Source: Hyphomonas sp. UBA5111
GTDB lineage: Bacteria > Pseudomonadota > Alphaproteobacteria > Caulobacterales > Hyphomonadaceae
Direction of reading: 5' to 3'
Length of the DNA: 12,656 nucleotides
Assembly: GCA_002414505.1 (NCBI GenBank)
Contig: DHZF01000046.1
Span: 1-12,656 of the forward strand
Below the pieces are notes generated by a model, which worked only from the letters and a program-made list of their open reading frames with translations, did no database searches and had not been told where the DNA came from. Shown piece after piece: positions 1-7,547 of this stretch (the stretch's first letter is position 1; each line of letters starts with the position of its first letter). A program made the translations under genes and the position numbers.

Positions 1-1
1 T

Positions 2-364
2 CGCATCGAAGCCCATGCCGATGAACTCGAACGCAAGATCGAGATCGCCTATGGCGAGGAGTTCGAGGACGACATGGAGCACACCCATATCGTGCTGACC
101 GATCTGGTCGAACAATGCCGCGTCGCCAATCTGGCCGAGGGCGAGACCCGGATCCTCGAACAGAGCAGCAGCCAGGACAAGACCAGGGACGTGAAGATTG
201 CCTGCATCAAGGGTGACAAGGACACGCTGAAAGCCAAGGCAACGATCAAATCCGTGATGAAGAGCGACAAGCTCGACGCCGCCGAAAAGAAGGCCTTCAA
301 GAAGCAGATCAATGGTTCGTCCAGCCACACGATCACGATTGAAACCGACACGACTGACGAATAA
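2..364 (+). CDS. Unrecognised protein, C-terminal part (5' end outside window)
   Basis: The reading frame is open from base 2 to a TAA at 362-364 with no stop, so the gene enters from the left and 120 C-terminal residues are visible. An in-frame ATG at 74 exists, but the coding frame continues upstream of it and has no evident ribosome site, so it is probably internal. The visible protein is strongly charged and likely soluble: an acidic, helix-prone start (EELE/EFEDD type), one central Cys-containing segment (QCRVANLAEGE), a Lys-rich stretch near visible residues 70-105, and a Thr/Asp-rich acidic tail. I see no signal peptide, membrane segment or catalytic motif. An intrinsic terminator lies about 40 nt downstream, so this is the last gene of its transcript. 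I do not recognise the family. That it is a coding region is fairly sure; its function is unknown. Confidence 0.7.
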   Translation, partial: RIEAHADELERKIEIAYGEEFEDDMEHTHIVLTDLVEQCRVANLAEGETRILEQSSSQDKTRDVKIACIKGDKDTLKAKATIKSVMKSDKLDAAEKKAFKKQINGSSSHTITIETDTTDE

Positions 365-406
365 CAGGTCCCGCTCGCGCATTGCACGGAATGCATAGGC
401 GGAGTC

Positions 407-442
407 CCCCGGCGCAGGTCCCATTGCGCCGGGGCTTTTTTT
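407..442 (+). terminator. Rho-independent terminator after the first gene
   Basis: A perfect 10-bp GC-rich stem (CCCCGGCGCA at 407-416 with TGCGCCGGGG at 425-434) has an 8-nt loop and is followed by C and seven T (436-442). There is no A-run on its left, so it works on the plus strand only. It separates the leftmost gene from the lipoprotein-kdsB-phosphatase operon, which must therefore start from a promoter between about 443 and 505. I see no clear -35/-10 pair there. Confidence 0.92.
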
Positions 443-519
443 GCGAGTGAGTCCCGCGCTTTGCGGCAATGGGATCGGCGTCTAGGGTGGACCTCTGAAC
501 CGCGCTCCGGAGGATTTCC

Positions 520-966
520 ATGAAACGCCTGCTCGCCACGATGGCCATTGCCGCCTGCCCGCTCGCTGCCTGTGTCACAGCGCCTGAGCCCTGCACGCAG
601 GAATGGGTCGAATACAAATCAGACCGCATCCTGGGCGAGTTCGCCTCCGAAAATCGCGGCCTGATCAATGATCTGCGGCGCATGACCGACAATGAAGGCG
701 AACTCAACACATTCGCCACAATGCGGCTGATGTCCCGGACAGACGACCTTCAGAATTTTGCCGACAGCTTCCAGAATGTCGTCATTCCGGAGCTGGAACT
801 GGCATTGGTCGAATGTGGGCAGAGCGACCAGTTCGCCCCTGCACTGACAGGCTTCCTGCGCGATGAGGGCGTCGACGAGGAAGCCCTGCAATGGGTCGCG
901 CCGATCATCGGCCTGATGCAACAAATGCGCGAAGATGATGTAGGCAACCCGCCGCGAGCCATGTAA
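520..966 (+). CDS. Small predicted lipoprotein, family not recognised
   Basis: The product is 148 residues. The N-terminus is a lipoprotein signal peptide: Lys2-Arg3, a short hydrophobic core, then a lipobox Leu15-Ala16-Ala17-Cys18, so the mature protein should start at lipidated Cys18. Residue +2 is Val, not Asp, which is compatible with outer-membrane sorting. The ATG at 520 is fixed by a good ribosome site, GGAGG at 509-513. The mature part is acidic and mostly helical in appearance, with Cys26 and Cys100 as its remaining cysteines, and shows no enzyme motif. It is first in a tight plus-strand operon; its TAA is 10 nt before kdsB, and the purine-rich stretch over its stop (about 963-969) is probably the kdsB ribosome site, implying translational coupling. 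That context hints at an envelope role, but this is inference only. Confidence 0.85.
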   Translation: MKRLLATMAIAACPLAACVTAPEPCTQEWVEYKSDRILGEFASENRGLINDLRRMTDNEGELNTFATMRLMSRTDDLQNFADSFQNVVIPELELALVECGQSDQFAPALTGFLRDEGVDEEALQWVAPIIGLMQQMREDDVGNPPRAM

Positions 967-976
967 GAGCGCCCGC

Positions 977-1786
977 ATGAAAACCCTGATCGTTGTACCC
1001 GCCCGCTATGGATCCACCCGGTTCCCGGGCAAGCCGCTGGTGGAGATTGCCGGCCGCACCATGGTGAGCCGTGTGGCCGCCATGGCCGCGCGCGCGGCCG
1101 CTGAACTGGATGATGCCGCAAGTGTCGTGGCCACCGATGACGAGCGCATCGCCAGCCATTGCCAGGACCTTGGCATTGAGGTCGTCATGACCGATCCGAA
1201 TGTCCCGTCCGGCACCGATCGCGCCCTCGCCGCCGTCGATGCGATGGGGGTCACACCAGACGTGGTCGTCAATCTGCAGGGCGACTCGCCGTTCACCCCG
1301 CCCGCCCATGTGGTTGCCGTGGCTGAAGCCGCCGCCAAGTCCGGCGCGGATGCGGCCACGCCCTATGTCCGCCTGACCTGGCAGGCGCTGGACGATTTCC
1401 GCGCACACAAGAAGACCACCCCCTTCTCCGGCACGACACTGGCGCATGACAGCGCAGGCCGCGCGCTCTGGTTCTCCAAGAACCTGATCCCTGCCATCCG
1501 CAAGGAAGATGCGCTGCGCCAGCAAGGCGACATGTCTCCGGTCTGCCGCCATATCGGGCTCTATGCCTATCGACTCCCCGCCCTGCGCAAATATGTCAGC
1601 CTGCCGGAAGGCCATTATGAAAAGCTCGAAGGTCTCGAGCAGTTGCGCTTCCTCGAGAACGGCATGAGCGTGCAATGCGTTGAGGTCGAGCCGGACACGA
1701 TCGCCATTCCCGGCATTGATGCGCCGGAAGACGTGGCCCTCGCCGAGCGCCTGATTGCGGCGCATGGCGATCCGCTGAAGGACTGA
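977..1786 (+). CDS. kdsB: 3-deoxy-manno-octulosonate cytidylyltransferase (CMP-KDO synthetase) family, divergent
   Basis: KdsB activates KDO with CTP to give CMP-KDO and PPi, the cytoplasmic step before KDO transfer to lipid A. The 269-residue product (the usual length is about 245-255) shows the nucleotide-binding start PARYGSTRFPGKP with Arg10, Arg15 and Lys19, then VATDDERI (51-58), SGTDR (78-82), QGDSP (101-105) with the metal-binding Asp103, HIGLYAYR (192-199), LEGLEQLRFL (217-226) and the second metal Asp in GIDAPEDV (246-253). Departures from typical KdsB: QGDEP has become QGDSP; the usual N-x-VKVV stretch before the G-x-ALYFSR motif is replaced by a KTTPFSGTT-type segment (146-154); FSR has become FSK (166-168); and the linker around 175-190 is unusual. 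It could be an authentic alphaproteobacterial KdsB or a paralog for another keto-sugar. The cytidylyltransferase fold is sure; the exact sugar is less so. Confidence 0.85.
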   Translation: MKTLIVVPARYGSTRFPGKPLVEIAGRTMVSRVAAMAARAAAELDDAASVVATDDERIASHCQDLGIEVVMTDPNVPSGTDRALAAVDAMGVTPDVVVNLQGDSPFTPPAHVVAVAEAAAKSGADAATPYVRLTWQALDDFRAHKKTTPFSGTTLAHDSAGRALWFSKNLIPAIRKEDALRQQGDMSPVCRHIGLYAYRLPALRKYVSLPEGHYEKLEGLEQLRFLENGMSVQCVEVEPDTIAIPGIDAPEDVALAERLIAAHGDPLKD

Positions 1787-1793
1787 CCGGACC

Positions 1794-2396
1794 ATGGCAA
1801 GACTGATCATCGTCCGGCACGGAAACACCTTCGACAAGGGCGACACGGTCACCCGTGTGGGCGGACGCACCGACCTTCCCCTGTCCGCATCCGGACTGGC
1901 ACAGGCTGACGCGCTCGCCCATCATTTCGCAGGCACACGCTTTGTCGCCGCCTTCTGCTCGCCGCTGATGCGTACACGGCAGACCGCACGGGCCATGATC
2001 GGCATGCACACCGGCGCGCCTGCCCTGATCGTCCTGCCTTTCCTGACCGAAGTCGATTATGGCCCGGACGAAAACCAGCCGGAAGACAAGGTTGTGGCAC
2101 GGATTGGCGAAGCAGCGCTCGAAGCCTGGGAGCGTGATGCCACGCCACCCGAAGGCTGGCTGGTGAACCCGGACGCGCTCCGCGAGGGCTGGCGCGGCCT
2201 GCTGGAGCGCGCAGCCGGCCTCGGCGCAGAAGACACGGCGCTGGTCGTCACCTCAAATGGTATCGCCCGCTTCCTGCCGGATGTCGTGGATTCCCAGCCG
2301 GGCGATCTCGACCGCAAACTGAAGACCGGGGCCTGGGGCGTTGTCGAAATAGACGGCGCCACGTCGCGCATCACCAACTGGAACCAGCGCCCCTAG
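1794..2396 (+). CDS. Histidine phosphatase (phosphoglycerate mutase-like) superfamily protein lacking the second catalytic His
   Basis: The 200-residue product starts with the superfamily signature LIIVRHGNT: Arg8 and the phosphate-accepting His9. The second phosphate-binding region is SPLMRTRQTA (56-65, Arg60/Arg62), and the likely general acid is Glu86 in FLTEVDYG. The C-terminal core normally reads V-S-H-G; here it is VVTSNGIAR, so Asn155 sits where the second active-site His is expected. No signal peptide is visible, so it is cytoplasmic. The ATG at 1794 lies 7 nt after the kdsB stop with only a weak upstream ribosome site (CCGGA), so translation is probably coupled. It is last in the lipoprotein-kdsB operon and its TAG interlocks with the stop of the opposing kinase gene. 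The substrate is unknown; sugar phosphates in the KDO/LPS route are a guess from position. The family is sure; activity is uncertain given Asn155. Confidence 0.88.
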   Translation: MARLIIVRHGNTFDKGDTVTRVGGRTDLPLSASGLAQADALAHHFAGTRFVAAFCSPLMRTRQTARAMIGMHTGAPALIVLPFLTEVDYGPDENQPEDKVVARIGEAALEAWERDATPPEGWLVNPDALREGWRGLLERAAGLGAEDTALVVTSNGIARFLPDVVDSQPGDLDRKLKTGAWGVVEIDGATSRITNWNQRP

Positions 2397-4777
2397 GCGA
2401 CGTCCCGCGCATTGCTTTCATCGACGAATTCGCGCGCGCCGGAGATCGGCAGGGTGAACGCCACCGTCGTGCCTTCGCCTTCGATAGAGGACAGGATCAT
2501 CCGTCCCCCATGCATTTCGGCAAAGGATTTCGTCAGCGCGAGGCCGAGCCCCGTGCCTTCATAATTGCGGTCCTTGGTGCCGGATACCTGCTCGAATGGC
2601 GTCGCGAGGCGCGGCAGGTCTTCGGCCGGGATCCCAATGCCGGTATCGGTCACGCCGACATAGATTTCCGGTCCGCGCTGCTCGACCGTGACCGTGATCT
2701 TGCCGCCGGCATCGGTGAACTTGATCGCATTCGACACGAGGTTCAGCACCATTTGCCGGATCGCCCTGTGGTCGGCGTCAATCTCCGGCAGGTGCGGCTG
2801 GGTGTCGAGTGTGACGGCGATTTCCTTGTCCTCGGCCTTGCGGCGGATCATGCGCACGGCGGCATCCACCGGATCAACCGGATCGATCGGCTGCGGATCA
2901 ATCGTCATCTTGCCGGCTTCGATTTTCGCCATGTCGAGAATGTCATTGATCATGTCCAACAAATGCTGGCCGGAGGTCAGGATGTCCTGCGCATAGCCCT
3001 TGTAGCGCTGGTCGCCCAGGGGGCCGTAAAGCTCATTCGACAGGATTTCCGAGAAGCCATTGATCGCGTTCAGCGGCGTGCGCAGCTCGTGGCTCATATT
3101 GGCCAGGAAGGCGGACTTGGTATGGGCCGCATGTTCGGCCTTGGCCTTTTCCTCGGAATATTTCCGCGACAGTTCGCGCTCGCGCCCTTCGGACCGCTCC
3201 AGGTCGAGCGCGGTCTTGTGCATCTTCGCCTTCTGCTTCTTCAGTTCTTCCTCGTTGCGGACATTCTCTGTCACATCCACCCCGACGGAGATGAGGCCGC
3301 CATCGAGCGTCGAGCGCTCGACCAGCTTGATCCAGCGCTCGGTGTTCAGCTCCAGCAAAGTGGTCTGCGGATCTTCCAGCGACGGATGTTCGGAGCGCAA
3401 GGCCCCTGCCCGCGCAATGTTCACCGTATGATGCGCCATGCCCGGCCGCAGGGTTTCATCCAGCAGGAAATCCGTCGCAAAGGCGCGATTCCAGTAAAGC
3501 AGGCGCTTGCGATTGTCCCACAGGGCAAACGGGCCGTTGAACCCTTCAATGGCCGTGCGCAGCCGGCGCTCGGCCGCTTTCACGCGGTCTTCCGCCTGTT
3601 TGCGCTCTGTAATGTCCAGGACCACGCCGCCATACACATTGGCGCCGGTGTCGGGATTGGTGGTCACGCTGCCGCGCAATTCCATCCAGCGGGCCGGCTG
3701 GAAGCTCGTCACGAAACTGGTCTGCACCCAGCCTTCCTTGTAGCCCTTCCGGAAGGCGGCCTGAACGCGCTGCTGGTGTTCGGGATGCACCTGAGGCAGC
3801 ATTTCATCGATCGTGATCTCGCCATCGCCCAGCATGCCCAGCAGCTCGGACGCCGCGTCGCTGAGATAGACAGCGCTGGAATCGTCCGACCACTCCCAAT
3901 AGCCTGCCCGCACACCCAGCATGACGGGGCTCATGAAGCGATCCGACTCGATCTCCTCCACTGGCTCGACAAAGGTAATTTCCGCTGCGGCCGACAGCCG
4001 GTTCATGAGGCCAAGGATGACAAGCAGCGGCGCCGCCAGCAGCAATCCGAAAATGAGGAGCCGGACCAGATCGTCCAGCGTGAAAAGCGGCGTGCTCTGA
4101 CTGGAACAGACCAGCAGCGCGCTGCCCCCCACAGGCGCGCACCCTGTGGCGGCCCGGCTGAACAGGCCGAGCGACCGGAACCCCGTCGCAGGCCGCATGC
4201 CTCCCGTGCCGGGCAACATCCTGCCCGCACTGAAATGCGTGTCCGTGACGAAAATGCCGGTCTGGGCCTTGCTTGCCGGCAGCCATGTCCCGGTGGGCGC
4301 AAGCGCCAGGATGATTGCGTCGTCGGGGGCCGCTGTCGCGACAATGAGGTCGCCCTGCCTGGACAGGCCGATCCGGTCACCGCTGGCGAGCATCGCCTCT
4401 GCCACGGGCACCGCCGCCGCCAGACGGCTATCGTCCGGCGCGGTCCGGGCATCTTCCAGGGACATGACCACATCGACGCCGGGCGTCGCAGACGCAACCG
4501 CCGAGCGCGAGGCGCCCGCATCCGAAGTCAGCCGCATGGCCATCTCGGCGGTCCCGGCATGTCCTGCCAGACTGGCAGCAATCGTGCGTGAATTCGCTTC
4601 GAGGCCCGCGAGCAGGGTCGCATCCGCCGTCTGGCGCTCTTCCCAGGCCTTCAGGCCCAGGGCGCCGGCCAGCAGCAGGATGATGGCCACAACGGTCCAT
4701 TTCAGCCGCCGGTTATCGCGTTCGGGGACTCCCGATGCGACGGCATCCGTCTCGGAAGGGATGGCCGACTTGGACAA
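2393..4777 (-). CDS. Membrane PAS-domain sensor histidine kinase (PleC/DivJ-like hybridless kinase)
   Basis: The 794-residue product runs in order: short cytoplasmic N-terminus; membrane helix about 26-44; periplasmic sensor region about 45-235 with a possible disulphide pair Cys213/Cys224; membrane helix about 238-258; PAS about 285-395 ending in VLDITERKQAED; a second PAS about 405-505; a coiled-coil linker about 505-555; HisKA with phospho-acceptor His563 in MSHELRTP; HATPase_c with N-box Asn683, G1 DTGIG (711-715) and G2 GTGLGL (741-746). There is no receiver domain, so phosphate goes to a separate regulator. The dimerisation helix segment GPLGDQRYKGYAQDI (585-599) followed by a SGQHLLDMINDILD stretch resembles Caulobacter PleC and its relatives, which control DivK/PleD; orthology is inference. 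The start is TTG at 4777: it is the only usable start after an in-frame TAA at 4801-4799, and AGGAAA lies at good spacing (about 4782-4787). Confidence 0.9.
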   Translation of the reverse strand: MSKSAIPSETDAVASGVPERDNRRLKWTVVAIILLLAGALGLKAWEERQTADATLLAGLEANSRTIAASLAGHAGTAEMAMRLTSDAGASRSAVASATPGVDVVMSLEDARTAPDDSRLAAAVPVAEAMLASGDRIGLSRQGDLIVATAAPDDAIILALAPTGTWLPASKAQTGIFVTDTHFSAGRMLPGTGGMRPATGFRSLGLFSRAATGCAPVGGSALLVCSSQSTPLFTLDDLVRLLIFGLLLAAPLLVILGLMNRLSAAAEITFVEPVEEIESDRFMSPVMLGVRAGYWEWSDDSSAVYLSDAASELLGMLGDGEITIDEMLPQVHPEHQQRVQAAFRKGYKEGWVQTSFVTSFQPARWMELRGSVTTNPDTGANVYGGVVLDITERKQAEDRVKAAERRLRTAIEGFNGPFALWDNRKRLLYWNRAFATDFLLDETLRPGMAHHTVNIARAGALRSEHPSLEDPQTTLLELNTERWIKLVERSTLDGGLISVGVDVTENVRNEEELKKQKAKMHKTALDLERSEGRERELSRKYSEEKAKAEHAAHTKSAFLANMSHELRTPLNAINGFSEILSNELYGPLGDQRYKGYAQDILTSGQHLLDMINDILDMAKIEAGKMTIDPQPIDPVDPVDAAVRMIRRKAEDKEIAVTLDTQPHLPEIDADHRAIRQMVLNLVSNAIKFTDAGGKITVTVEQRGPEIYVGVTDTGIGIPAEDLPRLATPFEQVSGTKDRNYEGTGLGLALTKSFAEMHGGRMILSSIEGEGTTVAFTLPISGAREFVDESNARDVA

Positions 4778-4802
4778 GGCGTTTCCTGTACCGGTACCTT
4801 AG

Positions 4803-4842
4803 AAAAACAAGGACTAAGCTCTGGTTGTCGGACGTAATCCTT
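4803..4842 (-). terminator. Candidate intrinsic terminator or leader hairpin between pepN and the kinase
   Basis: Read on the minus strand, AAGGATTA (4842-4835) pairs with TAGTCCTT (4816-4809), 8 bp with one G-U, around an 18-nt loop, and is followed by G and five T (4807-4803). It is correctly placed to end the pepN transcript, but the stem is AT-rich and the loop long, so it should be weak. It also lies directly downstream of a candidate promoter for the kinase gene, so it could be a 5' leader hairpin or attenuator instead. Confidence 0.45.
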
Positions 4843-4848
4843 GCCCAA

Positions 4849-4876
4849 ATCTTAACAAAGGTACAGAATTCGTTAA
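4849..4876 (-). promoter_or_regulatory. Candidate sigma-70-type promoter for the sensor kinase
   Basis: On the minus strand TTAACG (4876-4871; 4 of 6 to TTGACA) and TAAGAT (4854-4849; 4 of 6 to TATAAT) are separated by 16 nt in the only AT-rich stretch of this neighbourhood. Transcription would start near 4842, giving a leader of about 65 nt that begins with the hairpin at 4842-4809. A 10-bp palindrome GTACCGGTAC (4788-4797) lies just upstream of the ribosome site. I looked for CtrA boxes (TTAA-N7-TTAA); the TTAA motifs here are 17 nt apart and do not fit. Confidence 0.4.
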
Positions 4877-4898
4877 CCCAAACATCGGCGGCATCGGC

Positions 4899-7475
4899 CT
4901 AGCCTAGGGCGCGCGAGACAATATCAGCAGAATTCTTTGACAAATCAGCTGCTTGCAGGCGCCGCAGACAGGCTTCAGCCTCGGCTTTCGCCTTCGGTTC
5001 CAGGATGCGCCACTGCTCAAAGGCCGTCAGCAGGCGGGCGCCGAGGGCCGGGTTCACCTTGTCGGCCTTGAGGATGATGTCCTCGACCACCTTGTACCCG
5101 GCGCCATCCGGCGCGTGGAAGGCAGAAAGGTTCTGCATGGCAAAGGCCGCCGCCACGGAGCGGACGCGGTTCGGGTTGCGCAAATCGAAGTCCGGATGCG
5201 CGACCAGTTTGCTGATGGTCTCGGCATCGCCGGTGCCGGCCTGCACGCCGAACCATTTGTCCATGACCAGCGGGTTGGATTTCCAGTCCTGCTCGAAATC
5301 GGCGAGGGCGGTGTCCCGCGCCTTGCCTTTCAGTCCGGCCAGCCCGCGCAGCGCGGCCAGCTTCTCGGTCATGTTGGGGGCCGCTTCATAAAGGCCCAGC
5401 AGGCGTTCGCCTGCTTCCTCACGGCCAGAGGCCGCCAGCAAATTGATCAGGGCCGTGCGCAGCGCGCGTTCGCCCGCCTGCTCTGCCCCCGGATCATAGG
5501 GTTCAGGCGAGGACTTGGCGAGAATGTCGTCGGCAAAGCCGGACAGCTTCCCGAACAGGGCGGCCTGCAGCTTCTTGCGGGCCGTGTTCAGCGCCACCGG
5601 ATCGGCCGGCTGGCGTTCCAGGAGCATTTCGCCCACATCCGGCAGGCGCGTCAGCAGCGCCGCAAAGGCGGGATCATCCACCGCGCCCTGAATGGCGACG
5701 GCGACGGCTTCCACCAGCGCATCATCCGGCTCGGTCTGCGAGCCTTCGGACAAGGCAAGGATTTCCTCTTTCACGAGGCTCTGCACGCTGTCCCACTGGT
5801 TGAACGGATCGGTTTCCAGACGGATCATCGCCAATTGGTCGTTGCGGCTGAGGTCGCGCTTGATGCGCACCGGCGCGGTGAAGTCACGGTTGATCGAGAC
5901 CAGCGGCCGCTCGGACCCTTCCGGCAGGTCGAAGGTCATGGTCAGCTCTTCATCTTCCAGAAGAGTGATCCATTCGGCCATGTTCCCCTCTTCGTCGATC
6001 AGCGCCATTTCCATTGGGATAAGCATCGGCTGCTTGTCCGGCTGGCCGGGGGTGGCGGGCGTCTTCTGTTTCAGGGTGACGGCGATCTCGCGCGTTTCCG
6101 GGTCCCAGGATTCCTCCATTGTGATCTCGGGTGTGCCGGCCTGCGAATACCAGAGGCGGAACTGGGTGAGATCCTGTTCACTGACTTCCTCGAAACAGGC
6201 ATAGAAATCCTCGATCGTCACGGCCTGGCCGTCATGGCGGTCGAAATAGAGGTCCATCCCCTTGCGATAGGTTTCCTCGCCGAGCATCCGGCGCAGCATG
6301 CCGATGATCTCGGCGCCCTTCTCGTAGACGGTTGCCGTGTAGAGATTGTCGATGGCGCCATAGGCTTCCGGGCGTACGGAATGGGCGAGCGGGCCGGCAT
6401 CTTCGGCGAACTGGCGCGCCCGCAGGCGGATGACATCCTTGATGCGCTGCACCGGGCGCGACCGCATGTCGGCGGAGAAGTTCTGGTCACGGAAGACCGT
6501 GAGACCTTCCTTCAGGCAGAGCTGGAACCAGTCACGGCAGGTGATGCGGTTGCCGGTCCAGTTATGGAAGTATTCGTGCGCCACGATGCTTTCGATGGCT
6601 TCGAAATCCGCATCGGTCGCCGTGTCTTCATCCGCCAGCACATAGGCGGAGTTGAAGATGTTCAGGCCCTTGTTCTCCATGGCGCCGAAATTGAAATCGC
6701 GCACGGCCACAATGTTGAACACGCCGAGATCATATTCCCGGCCATAGGTCTCTTCATCCCATTTCATCGAGCGCTTGAGGCTGTCCATCGCCCAGGCGGC
6801 GCGGTCGGCGTCGCCCTTGTCGACATGGATGGCCAGGTCAATCGTCTTGCCGCTCATCGTCGTGAACTTGTCGGGATAGACATCATAATCGCCAGCGCAC
6901 AGGGCGAAGAGATAGGCCGGCTTCTTGTGCGGATCATCCCAGACCGCAAAATGGCGGCCATCATCCACATTGCCTGCCTCGCCGGGCGTGCCGTTTGCCA
7001 GCAGGATCGGATAGGTTTCCTTGTCCGCTGTCATGCGCACAGTGAAGCGGCTCATCACGTCGGGGCGGTCCGGATAGAAGGTGATGCGGCGGAAGCCGAT
7101 GGCTTCACACTGGGTGCAGAAGCGGCCACCGGACATGTAGAGGCCCGACAGCGCCGTGTTCTGGGACGGGGCGATCTCGACCTCGGTGACGAGGGTGAAA
7201 TCGTCCGGCACATTTGCCAGCGTCAGCCCGGCGGAGGTCAGCGCGACCGCATCATCCGGCACCGGCTTGCCGTCAATCGCAATCGATTTCAAATTCAACG
7301 CTTCGCCGTCCAGTTCGAGGGGCGCGTTCGCATCGCCGGTCCGCCGGATCTTCAGATCCGCCCGCACCAGGGTCGCATCCGGATGAAGGTCGAACCTCAG
7401 ATCCACTTGCTCGATTTCGAAGGGATAGGGTGAATAGTCCGACAATTGAACGGCGACGGGGGCTTCAGTGCGCAT
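4899..7475 (-). CDS. pepN: Aminopeptidase N (M1 family zinc metallopeptidase)
   Basis: PepN is a broad-specificity cytoplasmic aminopeptidase that finishes peptide breakdown downstream of the ATP-dependent proteases. The 858-residue product matches the bacterial PepN length (E. coli about 870). The exopeptidase motif GAMEN is at 264-268, and the zinc site HEYFH is at 300-304 with the third ligand Glu323 in LKEGLTVF, giving the expected HExxH-x18-E spacing. The N-terminal beta domain, with the peptide-anchoring region TQCEAIGFRRITFYPDRPDV (121-140), and the long helical C-terminal domain (from about 540 on) are all present, so the enzyme appears intact. The start ATG (7475-7473) has GGAG about 7 nt upstream. 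It has no signal peptide. It is divergent from the VanZ gene (72 bp between starts) and upstream of the sensor kinase on the same strand; a weak terminator may separate the two. Confidence 0.97.
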   Translation of the reverse strand: MRTEAPVAVQLSDYSPYPFEIEQVDLRFDLHPDATLVRADLKIRRTGDANAPLELDGEALNLKSIAIDGKPVPDDAVALTSAGLTLANVPDDFTLVTEVEIAPSQNTALSGLYMSGGRFCTQCEAIGFRRITFYPDRPDVMSRFTVRMTADKETYPILLANGTPGEAGNVDDGRHFAVWDDPHKKPAYLFALCAGDYDVYPDKFTTMSGKTIDLAIHVDKGDADRAAWAMDSLKRSMKWDEETYGREYDLGVFNIVAVRDFNFGAMENKGLNIFNSAYVLADEDTATDADFEAIESIVAHEYFHNWTGNRITCRDWFQLCLKEGLTVFRDQNFSADMRSRPVQRIKDVIRLRARQFAEDAGPLAHSVRPEAYGAIDNLYTATVYEKGAEIIGMLRRMLGEETYRKGMDLYFDRHDGQAVTIEDFYACFEEVSEQDLTQFRLWYSQAGTPEITMEESWDPETREIAVTLKQKTPATPGQPDKQPMLIPMEMALIDEEGNMAEWITLLEDEELTMTFDLPEGSERPLVSINRDFTAPVRIKRDLSRNDQLAMIRLETDPFNQWDSVQSLVKEEILALSEGSQTEPDDALVEAVAVAIQGAVDDPAFAALLTRLPDVGEMLLERQPADPVALNTARKKLQAALFGKLSGFADDILAKSSPEPYDPGAEQAGERALRTALINLLAASGREEAGERLLGLYEAAPNMTEKLAALRGLAGLKGKARDTALADFEQDWKSNPLVMDKWFGVQAGTGDAETISKLVAHPDFDLRNPNRVRSVAAAFAMQNLSAFHAPDGAGYKVVEDIILKADKVNPALGARLLTAFEQWRILEPKAKAEAEACLRRLQAADLSKNSADIVSRALG

Positions 7476-7547
7476 GTTTTCTCCGGCAAACAGAATTCCA
7501 GTCTTTCAGTTAGGCATTCAGGCTGGCAACGTCGAGGCCTAGTCCCC

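Noticed and set aside
365..422. Direct repeat CAGGTCCC (365-372 and 415-422)
   Set aside because: Only 8 bp, one copy falls in the terminator stem and loop, and there is no further structure; likely chance in GC-rich DNA.
905..1870. 321-codon minus-strand frame across kdsB
   Set aside because: Overlaps two real genes in an operon and shows no protein family features.
2510..4591. 693-codon open frame on the plus strand opposite the sensor kinase
   Set aside because: Antisense shadow of a high-GC gene: Arg/His/Gly-rich composition with no domain, while the minus strand encodes a complete kinase with all boxes.
4852..4876. Possible CtrA binding site (two TTAA motifs)
   Set aside because: The TTAA motifs are 17 nt apart rather than 7, and no other pair nearby fits TTAA-N7-TTAA on either strand.
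4953..7433. 826-codon open frame opposite pepN
   Set aside because: Mirror of codon bias over a fully conserved PepN; the translation has no recognisable family and no suitable ribosome site.
7446..7547. N-terminal extension of the VanZ-family gene into the pepN start
   Set aside because: The extra 34 residues are polar with no homology look, would overlap the pepN coding start, and a GAGG ribosome site supports ATG 7548.
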